From NCBI RefSeq assembly GCF_023702675.1, contig NZ_CP098478.1:3286001-3350000 (forward strand): a stretch of DNA of 64,000 bases, read 5' to 3'. This document shows positions 35,414-45,187 of this stretch, piece by piece (positions within the stretch are counted from its first letter, which is position 1; each line of letters opens with the position of its first letter). Origin of the DNA: Acinetobacter sp. C26M. Its GTDB lineage: Bacteria > Pseudomonadota > Gammaproteobacteria > Pseudomonadales > Moraxellaceae. A program made the translations under genes and the position numbers. Under the pieces are notes generated by a model. It ran no database searches. It worked only from the letters and a program-made list of their open reading frames with translations, and was not told the origin of the DNA.

Positions 35414-35428
35414 TGTTATATTATAACA
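35414..35428. promoter_or_regulatory. Zur box in znuD promoter
   Basis: TGTTATA-T-TATAACA, a perfect 7-bp palindrome around one base. In the znuD direction it reads GAAATGTTATAATATAAC, close to the Zur operator described in A. baumannii. It lies about 32 bases upstream of the znuD ATG and about 90 from the divergent DUF4184 gene, so it could affect both. Confidence 0.85.
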
Positions 35429-35519
35429 TTTCATTTATTTTGCAATAAAAAACAGTGCAACAACGAACATTTGCTACACTACTTCTTCATGATTCAATGA
35501 ATGGTCGTTTTTCAACGAT

Positions 35520-36290
35520 ATGCCTTTTACACTTTCCCATGCCGTCCTCGCTCCACCTTTATCCAAATTAAGTCAGGGGCATTTGCCTGTCGCAGCCTTG
35601 GCAATTGGATGTATGACCCCCGATCTCTATCGATTATTTACCCAAGAAAATATCGCTTTAACCCACCAGTGGTCAGGCATCTTATTTCCAAATCTACCCA
35701 TTGGATTATTCTTTTGCCTCTTATGGTATTTAATCTATCGTCCTGTGACCTATCGCTGTCTTGAAATCAGACACCCTTTAAATATTCACTCACTGGATGA
35801 TTTCATTTCTTTCAGCTTTCTGAGTTGTCTGGCACTTATACTGGGGATCAGCACACATTTGATCTGGGATGGACTCACCCATCTCGATTTTCGAACTTTT
35901 GCTTTTAAAGAGATTCTGGCTCAGAACATTTCATTGTTGGGTTTTAGTTATCCATTACATTTTGTCTTGCAGATTGGCTCTTCCGTTATTGCTTTGCCGT
36001 TCCTAATTAAAATGTGCTGGCATTATTATAAGACCCATCAACATCCAGATCCCGTTCCAGCTAAACTCAAAGGGTTTGCACTACTCAGTGTCATCCTGTC
36101 CATCTCATATGGGCTGTTCTCAGTTTTAGACTACAACCAACATATCAGTACTGATCTTTGGAACAGTGAACGCTATTTTTTTATTGGTAAATCGATCAAT
36201 GAGTTTACACAAGCTGGCTTAACGGTCTTTACTGTGGCTTGTCTATTATTCTTATTTTTAGATCGTAAACACCATCTAAAATCATTTTAA
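35520..36290 (+). CDS. DUF4184 family membrane protein
   Basis: A 256-aa inner-membrane protein with six or so hydrophobic segments, matching DUF4184 (PF13803). The hallmark N-terminus MPFTLSHAVLAPPLSKL, with the conserved His and the GCMTPDL motif, and the THLIWDGLTH segment in the middle resemble the metal-dependent YdjM/zinc hydrolase-like membrane family, in which His and Asp residues could bind a metal ion. Function unknown. It is divergent from znuD and shares the Zur-box promoter region, but a role in zinc handling is only a hint from position. Confidence 0.82.
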   Translation: MPFTLSHAVLAPPLSKLSQGHLPVAALAIGCMTPDLYRLFTQENIALTHQWSGILFPNLPIGLFFCLLWYLIYRPVTYRCLEIRHPLNIHSLDDFISFSFLSCLALILGISTHLIWDGLTHLDFRTFAFKEILAQNISLLGFSYPLHFVLQIGSSVIALPFLIKMCWHYYKTHQHPDPVPAKLKGFALLSVILSISYGLFSVLDYNQHISTDLWNSERYFFIGKSINEFTQAGLTVFTVACLLFLFLDRKHHLKSF

Positions 36291-36434
36291 CAAAAAGCGT
36301 CTGTTTAAAATTCGCTTGAAAACATTAAGACTTGAGACTATACGTCCAACAAGGCATAATCTCCCCTTCATTGGTGCTGCGCTGTTTACGCATTCACCTT
36401 CTACAGCCAATATAGTTTGGATAAATAATTCAAT

Positions 36435-38216
36435 ATGATGCGCACTCATTACTGTGGCTCTTTAACAGAAGCCCAAATCGATCAAACAGTTACTTTATGC
36501 GGATGGGTTCACCGTCGCCGTGACCATGGTGGTGTGATTTTCCTTGATATGCGTGACCGTGATGGTCTCGTTCAGGTCGTTATCGATCCAGATACGCCTG
36601 AAGCATTCGCAACAGCAGATAAAGCACGTTCAGAATTTGTATTAAAAATTACAGGTCGTGTACGTCGTCGCTATGAAGGTACTGAAAATGCCAACATGGT
36701 GAGTGGTCAAATTGAAGTTTTAGGTAAAGATATCGAGGTTCTAGCAGCTTCTGATACGCCGCCATTCCCATTGAATGATGAAAACACCAATATTTCAGAA
36801 GAAATACGTTTGAAATATCGTTTCTTGGACATCCGTCGTCCAGAAATGTTAGAGCGCTTACGTTTCCGTTCTAAAGTCACTAACTTGATCCGTAACTATT
36901 TTGAAGATCATGGTTTCTTAGACGTTGAAACACCAATTTTGACACGCGCAACCCCAGAAGGTGCACGTGACTATCTCGTGCCAAGCCGTGTTTCAAATGG
37001 TAGCTTCTACGCACTTCCACAATCACCACAATTGTTCAAACAGTTGTTGATGGTGGGTGGTATCGACCGTTATTACCAGATTGCTAAATGTTTCCGTGAC
37101 GAAGATTTACGTGCGGATCGTCAGCCTGAATTTACCCAAATCGACGTTGAAACATCGTTCATGAGTGACGATGACATCATGGATTTAATGGAAGGCTTAA
37201 CGGTTAAAATGTTCAATGAATTATTGAATGTAAAATTCGATAAATTTGAACGTATGACCTATGCCGACGCAATGCGTGACTATGCATCTGACAAACCAGA
37301 TATGCGTATTCCATTGAAACTGGTTGACGTTGCAGACTTGATGCAAGACGTAGAGTTCAAAGTCTTTGCTGGTCCTGCAAAAGATCCTAAAGGCCGTATC
37401 GTTGCTTTACGTGTTCCTGGTGCTGGTTCATTGCCACGTAGTGCGATTGATGAATACACCAAATTTGTTGGCATCTACGGTGCAAAAGGCTTGGCGTACA
37501 TCAAAGTCAACGAACTTGAAAAAGGTATTGAAGGTCTTCAATCTCCAATCGTTAAATTCATCGAGCCAATCGTGCTTGATCTATTAAAACGTGTTGGCGC
37601 TGAAAATAGCGACATCGTGTTCTTTGGTGCGGATAAAGCTAAAGTTGTAAATGATGCGATGGGCGCACTCCGTGTGAAAATCGGTCATGACTTGAAGCTG
37701 ACTACTTGCGAGTGGGCTCCACTTTGGGTTGTTGACTTCCCGATGTTCGAAGAAACTGATGATGGTAAATGGACTTCTGTTCACCACCCATTCACACTAC
37801 CAAAATCAAGTGTTGAAGAAGTGAAGAGCAATCCAGGTGAAGCCCTTTCTGTTGCATACGATATGGTCCTGAACGGTACTGAAATCGGTGGTGGTTCGCT
37901 TCGTATCTATACTTTAGAAATGCAGAAAGCAATTTTTGAAGCTTTAGGGATTGGTGAAGAAGAAGCAGAAGAAAAATTCAGCTTCTTATTGAATGCACTC
38001 CGTTATGGTGCGCCTCCACACGGTGGTTTGGCATTTGGTCTTGACCGTTTAATCATGTTAATGACGGGCGCATCTTCGATTCGTGATGTGATTGCATTCC
38101 CGAAAACCAAGACAGCTGAATGTCCATTGACTCAAGCACCTGCACCAGTTGAAGCAAACCAATTGCGCGACTTAGGTATTCGTTTACGCGAAAAAGCAAA
38201 AGCTGAAGAAAAATAA
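36435..38216 (+). CDS. aspS: Aspartyl-tRNA synthetase
   Basis: A class II synthetase of 593 aa, usual bacterial length. The N-terminal OB-fold anticodon-binding domain has [22 protein letters not shown]. Class II motifs follow: motif 2 [18 protein letters not shown] and motif 3 GLAFGLDRL near residue 530, with the bacterial GAD insert (about 290-420). Acinetobacter proteins start [10 protein letters not shown] or one Met later; I keep 36435. It marks one end of the outer-core locus. A terminator follows at 38241. Confidence 0.97.
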   Translation: MMRTHYCGSLTEAQIDQTVTLCGWVHRRRDHGGVIFLDMRDRDGLVQVVIDPDTPEAFATADKARSEFVLKITGRVRRRYEGTENANMVSGQIEVLGKDIEVLAASDTPPFPLNDENTNISEEIRLKYRFLDIRRPEMLERLRFRSKVTNLIRNYFEDHGFLDVETPILTRATPEGARDYLVPSRVSNGSFYALPQSPQLFKQLLMVGGIDRYYQIAKCFRDEDLRADRQPEFTQIDVETSFMSDDDIMDLMEGLTVKMFNELLNVKFDKFERMTYADAMRDYASDKPDMRIPLKLVDVADLMQDVEFKVFAGPAKDPKGRIVALRVPGAGSLPRSAIDEYTKFVGIYGAKGLAYIKVNELEKGIEGLQSPIVKFIEPIVLDLLKRVGAENSDIVFFGADKAKVVNDAMGALRVKIGHDLKLTTCEWAPLWVVDFPMFEETDDGKWTSVHHPFTLPKSSVEEVKSNPGEALSVAYDMVLNGTEIGGGSLRIYTLEMQKAIFEALGIGEEEAEEKFSFLLNALRYGAPPHGGLAFGLDRLIMLMTGASSIRDVIAFPKTKTAECPLTQAPAPVEANQLRDLGIRLREKAKAEEK

Positions 38217-38240
38217 ACCATAGGTTTATGATTCAAATAG

Positions 38241-38265
38241 AACCCTGCTCTATGCAGGGTTTTTT
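38241..38265 (+). terminator. Terminator after aspS
   Basis: AACCCTGC-TCTA-TGCAGGGTT followed by TTTTTAT: an 8-bp GC-rich stem with a T-tail. Confidence 0.85.
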
Positions 38266-38339
38266 ATATTCGAGTTTTGCTTTGCGAACATGGCAGCTAG
38301 TGGCATAATAGACTGCTTTTTTATTGAGAGATCCGTCTT

Positions 38340-38561
38340 ATGGCAATGCGTCCTGATGTACGTCGACATGCAATTGTAATTATTGTATTTTCACTTGCTC
38401 AATGGTTTTTCATGCGTTACATCTTGGCAAATGAACTCTTCAATATGGATACCAATCAACGCATTTTATACTTCTGTGTAAGTAGCTTGGCGGGTGCTCT
38501 GCTGATTTTTGTCGCATTAATCTATATGGTGCTTAAGGGCAACGTAGACAAACAAGACTAA
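38340..38561 (+). CDS. Small two-helix membrane protein, 73 aa
   Basis: Not a named family that I recognise. Two hydrophobic segments (about residues 12-29 and 45-65) flanked by basic residues at the N-terminus. It starts ATG 38340 and ends 4 bases before the acyltransferase gene (38566), so the two are very likely co-transcribed and translationally close. A conserved position next to aspS and the lipid A acyltransferase would suggest a link to envelope lipids, but this is positional only. Confidence 0.7.
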   Translation: MAMRPDVRRHAIVIIVFSLAQWFFMRYILANELFNMDTNQRILYFCVSSLAGALLIFVALIYMVLKGNVDKQD

Positions 38562-38565
38562 GATC

Positions 38566-39435
38566 ATGTCGTTTTACGCTACCCTACTTCGTATTCTCCC
38601 TTTAACACTTTTGCGTAGTATCGCAAAAGTGGTGGCCTACTTTATCAATCAAAATCCGAATAAAAGTATGCTGTGGAAAACCAGAATCAATTTAGGACTA
38701 GCTTATCCTCAACTTAGTCCAGAACAAAAAGAACAGCTCGCCAGAGAAAGCGTCACCAAACAATGCCTCAGTTATATTGAATCTGGAAAATGCTGGGCGA
38801 TGCCACCTGAATGGAGCATCCAGCAGATTCATACGGTACATCATTTAGAAGTATTAACAGATGCGCTCAGTGATCCAAGAGGTGCACTGATTATTACTCC
38901 GCATTTGGGTACATGGGAAATGATGAATGCTTGGGTGCATCAATACGGCATTCCAACCATTATGTACAAACCAATGAAAGATTCTGGCTTTAATGCATTT
39001 GCCTTGCATGCGCGTCAGCGTCTTAACGCCACATTAGTCCCAACTGATGCATCTGGTGTAAAGGCCTTGTTTAAAAATCTGAAGCAAGGTGGTTTCAGTG
39101 TCATCTTGCCCGATCATGTCCCAGATCCGTCTGGCGGTGTCATTGTTCCTTTTTTTGGGATTCCATGCCTAACCAGCACGCTTGCCAGTAAAATGGCACA
39201 AAAAACCCAATGTCGCCTAGTCGGCTTAAGTTGTTTCCGTCGTGAAGATGGCGAAGGTTTTGATGTCTATTGTGATGATCTGAATGATCCAAAATTATAT
39301 AATCGAGATATCGAAATTGCCACAACAGCACTTAATCAAGCAGTTGAACAGATGATCAATCGCTTTCCTGCTGAATATATGTGGGGTTATAAACGGTTTA
39401 GAGGTGAATCAACTAATAAAGATCATTATAGATAA
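38566..39435 (+). CDS. Lipid A biosynthesis late acyltransferase (LpxL/LpxM type)
   Basis: A 289-aa enzyme of the bacterial lipid A acyltransferase family (PF03279) that adds a secondary acyl chain to lipid A at the inner membrane. The catalytic dyad is seen in H113-LGTW-E118 (HX4E). An N-terminal hydrophobic stretch (residues 3-27) can anchor it. YMWGYKRFRGE near the end is a family signature. Acinetobacter has LpxL and LpxM homologues; I cannot decide which one this is from sequence alone. Its place next to the outer-core cluster fits LOS assembly. Confidence 0.88.
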   Translation: MSFYATLLRILPLTLLRSIAKVVAYFINQNPNKSMLWKTRINLGLAYPQLSPEQKEQLARESVTKQCLSYIESGKCWAMPPEWSIQQIHTVHHLEVLTDALSDPRGALIITPHLGTWEMMNAWVHQYGIPTIMYKPMKDSGFNAFALHARQRLNATLVPTDASGVKALFKNLKQGGFSVILPDHVPDPSGGVIVPFFGIPCLTSTLASKMAQKTQCRLVGLSCFRREDGEGFDVYCDDLNDPKLYNRDIEIATTALNQAVEQMINRFPAEYMWGYKRFRGESTNKDHYR

Positions 39436-39564
39436 TCAAAACTTATTTTTATGAATTCCATCGTCAACTTAGTTCAAATCAATTCAGATTAAAACGCTAG
39501 AACTACAAAAACTTAATAAAACAATGATATATTATCATTCTGTTTAGACTTACTCTTTACCTAA

Positions 39565-40338
39565 ATGATTCCTAAAATTATTCATTATTGTTGGTTTGGA
39601 AAAAAGAATATTCCAGAACCATTACAACACTATATCAATGGTTGGAAAGAAAAATGTCCCGATTGGGAAGTTAAGCTATGGAATGAAGAAAATTTCGATA
39701 TTAATAGCCACCCTTTTACCCGATCTGCATATCAACAAGAAAAATATGCTTTTGTTTCAGATTATGTACGTGCATGGGCATTATATGAATTTGGAGGTGT
39801 TTACTTAGATACGGATGTCGAAATCAAGTTACCAATCGATAATTTCTTAAGTTATGAAGCATTTAGCGGCTTTGAAGGAGTTGACTTACCTTTTACTGCT
39901 GTATGGGGGTCAATACCAAAGCACAGTTTTTCAAAAAAAATCTTAGACTACTACCATAATAAAACTTACTCTAATCAATCTCCTCCTAATACTCTATTTA
40001 TTTCAGATATTCTCACTACTGATTTCCATATAGATAAAAAAACAGATTCTTATCAAGTTGGAAGTGATAATAAAAATATTATTCATATTTTTCCATCGAA
40101 CTATTTCTGTTTAGATCTCCCAATAAACTACACGACACACCATTTTGTTGGCTCATGGATAGAAGACCACCACAATAGAAAACCATATAAGCAACAACTA
40201 CATAATAAATACTACTCAAACAAGCTAGAAAATGATTTTTTTTGTGAAAAAGATCAACTAAAGAAAATAGCTAAAAAAATAAACCTAAGCCAACTATTAA
40301 TAATTATACGTTACTACGTCCGGGCAAAGATAAAATAA
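39565..40338 (+). CDS. GT32-type glycosyltransferase (DXD), first tandem copy
   Basis: A 257-aa cytoplasmic glycosyltransferase of the Gly_transf_sug (PF04488, GT32) type. It opens MIPKIIHYCWFG and has CPDWEVKLWNEENF, then YAFVSDYVRAWALYEFGGVYLDTDVE with the nucleotide-sugar/metal DXD at D82 and D84, and FGSW-like VGSWIEDH near residue 200. It likely adds a hexose to the LOS core. The DNA is very AT-rich, unlike aspS. It is nearly a copy of the next gene at 40643. It has its own promoter: TATATT at 39528-39533, about 31 bases before the ATG. Confidence 0.85.
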   Translation: MIPKIIHYCWFGKKNIPEPLQHYINGWKEKCPDWEVKLWNEENFDINSHPFTRSAYQQEKYAFVSDYVRAWALYEFGGVYLDTDVEIKLPIDNFLSYEAFSGFEGVDLPFTAVWGSIPKHSFSKKILDYYHNKTYSNQSPPNTLFISDILTTDFHIDKKTDSYQVGSDNKNIIHIFPSNYFCLDLPINYTTHHFVGSWIEDHHNRKPYKQQLHNKYYSNKLENDFFCEKDQLKKIAKKINLSQLLIIIRYYVRAKIK

Positions 40339-40642
40339 GAATCAAAAAAGGTTGCATATTAAAGCATATGCAACCTCTTGATATAAAAGTTAAAGCTATA
40401 AAGACGATATTTCATAAAGATTCGGAGGCGATAGAGCCACACCATTCTTAATTTCTATAGCCACTCACTCAAAAATATAAAGTGCTTGAGCTAACTTTTT
40501 AGACTTATCTAAAAGTACATCACTTTAATGTATAAAAAACAGATAAATTGAATATAAAATTATGTACTAAAAATGCTATGACAATCATAATTATAAAAAT
40601 AATGGTATATTATCCAGATATCTTAGACTTAAATTCTATTCC
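40339..40642. other. 304-base gap between the tandem transferase genes
   Basis: It begins with a perfect 11-bp hairpin AGGTTGCATAT-TAAAGC-ATATGCAACCT (40349-40376), a likely terminator without a clean T-run. The last 45 bases copy the promoter region of the first transferase (AATG-TATATTATC ... TTAGACTTA at 40601-40632). The rest is AT-rich and shows no ORF. Confidence 0.6.
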
Positions 40643-41419
40643 ATGATCCCCAAGATTATTCACTACTGTTGGTTTGGAGGAAAAAAAATTCCCGAACCAC
40701 TACAACACTATATCAACGGCTGGCAAGAGAAATGTCCTGATTGGGAAATTAAGCTATGGAATGAAGAAAATTTCAACATTAACAGCCATCCTTTTGCTCA
40801 AAAAGCATATGAAGAAAGAAAGTATGCCTTTGTCTCAGACTACGTTAGAGCATTTGCATTAAATGAGTTTGGAGGGGTTTACTTAGATACAGATGTTGAA
40901 ATTAAACACTCGATAGATGAATTTCTAGGACTAGAAGCATTTAGCAGTTTTGAAATTGACGCGATTCCTTTCACTTCTGCCGTATGGGGAAGTATTCCTC
41001 ATCACTCACTCACCAAAAGAATGTTAGATTATTATGACTCAAAGATTTACAGTCACGATGAACCACCCAATACAGTTACGATCAGCAATCTTCTAACCAA
41101 CTTTTATGCAATTGACCCGCATAAAGATGAGAATCAGATTGGCAATGATGGATCCAATAAAATTCATATTTTCTGTTCTTCTTATTTCTGTTTAGATCTT
41201 CCTCAAAATTATACCACTCATCACTTTATTGGCTCATGGTTAGATAAAGATAAAAAAGAAAGCTACAAAGAAAAAGTACATACCGTACATTATACAAATA
41301 AAGTTTTAACCGAAAATGTAGCAACAGATAAAATTTTCTTAAAGAATTTGGCAAAAAAAATAAATATTACAAGCCTATTTAACTTGATTCGATATTATCT
41401 AAAATATAAGTTCAAGTAG
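40643..41419 (+). CDS. GT32-type glycosyltransferase (DXD), second tandem copy
   Basis: A 258-aa paralogue of the 39565 protein, same signatures at the same positions (MIPKIIHYCWFGG, CPDWEIKLWNEENF, YAFVSDYVRA, YLDTDVE with D82/D84) and strong identity through the N-terminal 100 residues, falling after residue 100 and at the C-terminus. That pattern suggests duplication followed by divergence of the acceptor-binding half, so the second enzyme may add a different sugar or linkage. It ends 6 bases before the convergent GT25 gene. Confidence 0.85.
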   Translation: MIPKIIHYCWFGGKKIPEPLQHYINGWQEKCPDWEIKLWNEENFNINSHPFAQKAYEERKYAFVSDYVRAFALNEFGGVYLDTDVEIKHSIDEFLGLEAFSSFEIDAIPFTSAVWGSIPHHSLTKRMLDYYDSKIYSHDEPPNTVTISNLLTNFYAIDPHKDENQIGNDGSNKIHIFCSSYFCLDLPQNYTTHHFIGSWLDKDKKESYKEKVHTVHYTNKVLTENVATDKIFLKNLAKKINITSLFNLIRYYLKYKFK

Positions 41420-41425
41420 CTTAGA

Positions 41426-42214
41426 CTACTTGAACTCTATTTTCTTTTTGAAAATTTTATAATGCAAACTGTAAATTTGAACAAAAAACCGATAGATCTC
41501 TCTTTTTATTTTTAAGCTTATTTTATTTATTTTTACAGGAGAAATCATTTCATTTTTATGTCTTTCTGAACGATCTTTCTGAAGGCAACTCACAAATTTA
41601 ATATCTTTATTATAAATAAAGTCTTGAATACATAGTGCTGGCTGCATCTGATATATTACTTTATTGGCAATATAGCTATCAAACATAATATCATCAATTG
41701 GTTTTACAACATCCAATCCACTAATATAATCAAATAAATTTCTAGCTCCTGCATTGGAAATAATATAACCAGCTGTGCCCAAATGCCTCCCTTTTAAAAT
41801 AAATAGGGACCTATCATTAATAATATCTTTTTTAGAAAAAAGCTCAACCTGAACCGAATCTGAAAATGCTTCAAGTTTAATAACCTCTGCACTTTCAGGT
41901 ATCCAGGAGCTATCTTTTAGAAACGATTTTGCTTTTGAACCTAAATAAATATCATCTTCAAAAATTGCCATATAGGGTAAGTTATTATCAATTACTTTTT
42001 TCCACAAAGAGAGATGGCTTAAAAGACAACCTATCTCACCTTTTGTTAAAGAACAATTTTTAAGTTCGATTCCTGTATTTTTAAGTGCCTCATCAATCTG
42101 ATGAGGTTCAATAGCATCAAAATATTGAAATTCAATTTGTTGAGTCATAAATTGCTTATTTATATGCACCCTTCTTTCAAGTGCATTTTTTAAGCTAACG
42201 ACAGAAATATCCAT
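41426..42214 (-). CDS. GT25 LOS-type glycosyltransferase (1)
   Basis: A 262-aa Glyco_transf_25 (PF01755) protein, like LPS beta-1,4-galactosyltransferases (LgtB/E, LpsA). It starts MDISVVSLKNALERR and has the signature SLTKGEIGCLLSHLSLWKK (residues 55-73) and the DXD-equivalent E86-D87-D88 in AIFEDDIYLG. The C-terminus is Lys-rich and probably membrane-associated. AT-rich DNA. It is a recognisable paralogue of 43329-44135, with the divergent GT2 gene lying between the two. Confidence 0.85.
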   Translation of the reverse strand: MDISVVSLKNALERRVHINKQFMTQQIEFQYFDAIEPHQIDEALKNTGIELKNCSLTKGEIGCLLSHLSLWKKVIDNNLPYMAIFEDDIYLGSKAKSFLKDSSWIPESAEVIKLEAFSDSVQVELFSKKDIINDRSLFILKGRHLGTAGYIISNAGARNLFDYISGLDVVKPIDDIMFDSYIANKVIYQMQPALCIQDFIYNKDIKFVSCLQKDRSERHKNEMISPVKINKISLKIKREIYRFFVQIYSLHYKIFKKKIEFK

Positions 42215-42284
42215 TCAATGCTCTCTTCTCAGGATCTTGCTAACAACGTACTGTTATTTGAGTAATTATAGGATAAAATAGGAT

Positions 42285-43292
42285 ATGACTCAAATTCGCT
42301 ATATCCCTTCGATGATCTGTTTAAGTATTATTATTCCTGTATACAATGTTGAAAAATACATTCATGAATGTCTGCTAAGTGCATGCAATCAAATAGAAAA
42401 TAATATCGAAGTTATTATTATCAACGATGGTTCAACTGACCGATCCGCACAAATTATTGATGATTTTATAGACAAACTACCCAATTCGCTCAAACAGAAT
42501 TTTGTAGTCATTCACCAAAAAAACCTAGGTGTAAGTCATGCGCGAAATAATGGCGTACAGAGTGCTAATGGTAGCTATATAACCTTTATAGACTCCGATG
42601 ACATCATTGCTGACCAATATATTTCTAAGATATTGTCTGCGATTCAGAAATTTCCTGATCTGATCCAGTTTAATGCATATTGTTTTTTCGAGGGTGCGCC
42701 TGAAAAAAACTATCATCTATCCCAACCGTCATTATCTGGTCTACACAAGGTCAACGATGAATTACTTCGCAATATTTTCAATCAAAACAATTGGTTCTCT
42801 TGGCTAAGAGTATTTAAACGAGAGTTACTTCTCAATAATCCATTCCCAACAGATATGACCCATTTTGAAGATGCATTTATTGTATCGAAGATACTTACTG
42901 AAATTGAGAGTGTATTTATAATTAAAGATAGCATTTATAATTATAGAATTTTAGAAAGTAGTGCTACGCGCGAGAATAATCTAGCAACAAAAAATAAGCT
43001 ATTAAATAGTTGCTCTGTTTTAATTAAAGAACTAATTAAAAATACTAAAAAAAATGAAGTATTTGCAATACCACTACTTCATTTTTCTTACATCTACCTA
43101 GATGAATCAAAAAAAAGTAAAGGTTATTTTATTACGAATAAAAACTGGAAAGAAATCAAAAAAGAAATGAAAGGTTTAAAAGTTAATCTCAGTATTATAC
43201 AAACAAAAAGAGAGAAACTTTTATTTATATTTCTAGACTTCGGCATTTTCGGCCACTATTTAGCCAGAAAACTAAGCAAAGTTATAAAATAA
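42285..43292 (+). CDS. GT2-family glycosyltransferase
   Basis: A 335-aa GT-A fold transferase. LSIIIPVYNVEKYI (residues 13-26), VIIINDGSTDRS (44-55), LGVSHARNNGVQSANGSYITF and the DXD-type SDD at 104-106 mark a GT2 (PF00535). The C-terminal third (about 230-335) is basic and AT-rich, without membrane helices. ATG 42285 has AGGA sequences upstream; a later Met10 is also possible. Probably adds a sugar to the outer core or surface glycan. Divergent from the first GT25 by 70 bases. Confidence 0.88.
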   Translation: MTQIRYIPSMICLSIIIPVYNVEKYIHECLLSACNQIENNIEVIIINDGSTDRSAQIIDDFIDKLPNSLKQNFVVIHQKNLGVSHARNNGVQSANGSYITFIDSDDIIADQYISKILSAIQKFPDLIQFNAYCFFEGAPEKNYHLSQPSLSGLHKVNDELLRNIFNQNNWFSWLRVFKRELLLNNPFPTDMTHFEDAFIVSKILTEIESVFIIKDSIYNYRILESSATRENNLATKNKLLNSCSVLIKELIKNTKKNEVFAIPLLHFSYIYLDESKKSKGYFITNKNWKEIKKEMKGLKVNLSIIQTKREKLLFIFLDFGIFGHYLARKLSKVIK

Positions 43293-43328
43293 ATACCCAA
43301 GAGTAGCAATATATTCTTGGGAAACCCC

Positions 43329-44135
43329 TTACTTAAATCCAACAGTCTTAAAGAAAATAAGATTTCTGATTTGTTGAAAAATTCGACTTAATTCTAAAAA
43401 GATTTTATCCAGCCCTGTTTTTTTATCATAATGTCTTCTGGTTAAGCGTTCTTTATACAAATGACTTGCAAAACGCACACTATCCTTTGTAGAAAAGAGT
43501 GTTACGTCTTGGATACACAAGGCTGGTTTCATCTGAGATACAGATAAAATTTTATCTTGAATAAGCTTTTCAAACATCAAGTGATCCAAGGCAATCAACT
43601 TATCCAATGACTGAATGTAGCTGATTAATTGCTTAGCCCCATGTAAAGAAAGAATATAACCAGCCGTCCCAAGGTTCTTACTTTTAAGCTCAAAAAGTGC
43701 TCTATCAGGCTCACTATTAAAGGTTTTAATCTTTTGTCCTAATGCAACTTTGGAGGTAAATTCTTCAATCTTGATCAGATGCCAATTAGAGTCAATCCAA
43801 GAGTTATCCGTAAGAAATACTTTAACATTTTCACCTAAATAAATATCATCTTCGAAAATAGCCATATGTGGAATATTCTCGTTGATCATTTTATTCCACA
43901 AGAAAACATGGCTCATAAAGCATGCAACTTCACCTTTTGTTAAAGACTGTCTATCAACGTTTAAGTTAAGTTCTTTCGCAAAAAGAGCTGCTGGCTCAGG
44001 AGTCAAAGCATCAAAAAAGTCAAAACTTATACTTTTTTTACCAAACTCACTACAAATATGTTCTCTACGTTCACTGGCCGTCGAGAGACTAATAACAAAT
44101 TTTTTCATAGTAGTAAAAAACTGAAGATTAGTCAT
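43329..44135 (-). CDS. GT25 LOS-type glycosyltransferase (2)
   Basis: A 268-aa GT25 protein. ATG 44135 has AAGG about 10 bases upstream, so I keep it although MKKFVISLST nine codons on is the usual family start. It has SLTKGEVACFMSHVFLWNK (64-82) and E95-D96-D97 in AIFEDDIYLG. It shares about half its residues with the 41426 protein by eye, including KNLGTAGYI/RHLGTAGYI, so the two came from a common duplication. Divergence in the C-terminal half suggests different acceptors. Confidence 0.85.
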   Translation of the reverse strand: MTNLQFFTTMKKFVISLSTASERREHICSEFGKKSISFDFFDALTPEPAALFAKELNLNVDRQSLTKGEVACFMSHVFLWNKMINENIPHMAIFEDDIYLGENVKVFLTDNSWIDSNWHLIKIEEFTSKVALGQKIKTFNSEPDRALFELKSKNLGTAGYILSLHGAKQLISYIQSLDKLIALDHLMFEKLIQDKILSVSQMKPALCIQDVTLFSTKDSVRFASHLYKERLTRRHYDKKTGLDKIFLELSRIFQQIRNLIFFKTVGFK

Positions 44136-44199
44136 ATTTTACTACCTTTTTGAATAAGCTTCACCACCAATTCATATGGGCAGCGAAGTTGTCTAAAAG

Positions 44200-45114
44200 T
44201 TAAGAAAGATCAAGCAGAGAACCATCCAGATACATTCCCTTTTCATAATAATGGCTCAGGGTTTTTCTTTCCTTACCGGCAAGCTTAATCAATCTTGGCA
44301 TTTCCTGAGGCGGGTAATTGATTGCCATATCAATCAGCACTTTTTCTTTGACCCATTGATGCTTCACTTGGAAAAATAAGGCATTTTTATCACAGTTAAT
44401 CAAACTCATACTTGGTAAATGGCTACGCATCACCTTCTGACAAGCCACATAGGCAACCAAATATTCTAAACGACCAATCTGTTGAAATAAGTCCTGATAT
44501 TGTGGCTCTGTTTGCTTAAGTTGCTGTAGATAAGCTTTAGGGCTCATTTCAATGGCTTTTGCCAACTCATTGAACCACGCTTTAAAGAAGATATTTTTCT
44601 CTGTACTGGCCAGTAACCAGTTCTCTAATACGGGAAACTCTTTAAGGGTGGTGTTCTTCGCACGATAGTAGGCAAAGCTATTGGTTTGATTCTTCAACAC
44701 TAACGCTTGAATCCAGTCCAAACTCTCATAAACAATCGTACTGGCATCTAGCCAAATGCCACCATGTTGATAAATCAGCTCAAAACGGATGAGATCAGCT
44801 TTTTGCTGAGGTGTTGCATGTTGAAAGCGCTCATAGTCAATGTCACAAAAATCCTTAACGGTATCAGGGGTTAAAAAATTAACCTCATAGTCCGGATTGG
44901 TTTTTTTCACTTGCTCAACACATTGTTCAACAAAGCTTGAAAGTTTCCCTTCCCAATACATCCAGATTTTTTTAGGAATCACCGCATTTTGCACAATCGG
45001 ATTAAGAACAATTAAATCGGCTTCATTATCTATTGCTTCATTCACTCCTCTCTTTTTATTCGAATACATCGTATAAAACTTTAAGAGATAGAATATTTTT
45101 TTAAATATTTTCAT
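44200..45114 (-). CDS. Caps_synth (PF05704) glycosyltransferase
   Basis: A 304-aa protein of the capsular polysaccharide synthesis (PF05704) type, a relative of GT32. Markers: IPKKIWMYWEG (46-56), YEVNFLTPDTVKDF, QQKADLIRFELIYQHGGIWLDASTI (103-127) where the modified D-A-S takes the place of the canonical DXD, and a C-terminal extension. The missing second Asp at the DXD is normal for this family. It begins with a hydrophobic N-terminal stretch, suggesting membrane contact. It lies downstream of the 45188 GT25 gene on the same strand with 73 bases between. Confidence 0.85.
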   Translation of the reverse strand: MKIFKKIFYLLKFYTMYSNKKRGVNEAIDNEADLIVLNPIVQNAVIPKKIWMYWEGKLSSFVEQCVEQVKKTNPDYEVNFLTPDTVKDFCDIDYERFQHATPQQKADLIRFELIYQHGGIWLDASTIVYESLDWIQALVLKNQTNSFAYYRAKNTTLKEFPVLENWLLASTEKNIFFKAWFNELAKAIEMSPKAYLQQLKQTEPQYQDLFQQIGRLEYLVAYVACQKVMRSHLPSMSLINCDKNALFFQVKHQWVKEKVLIDMAINYPPQEMPRLIKLAGKERKTLSHYYEKGMYLDGSLLDLS

Positions 45115-45187
45115 AGAGGGAACTCAGCAAAAATCAAATCACTTGTGCTTTTCATGTCATGCCAATGATTTACACATATCACTTTCA

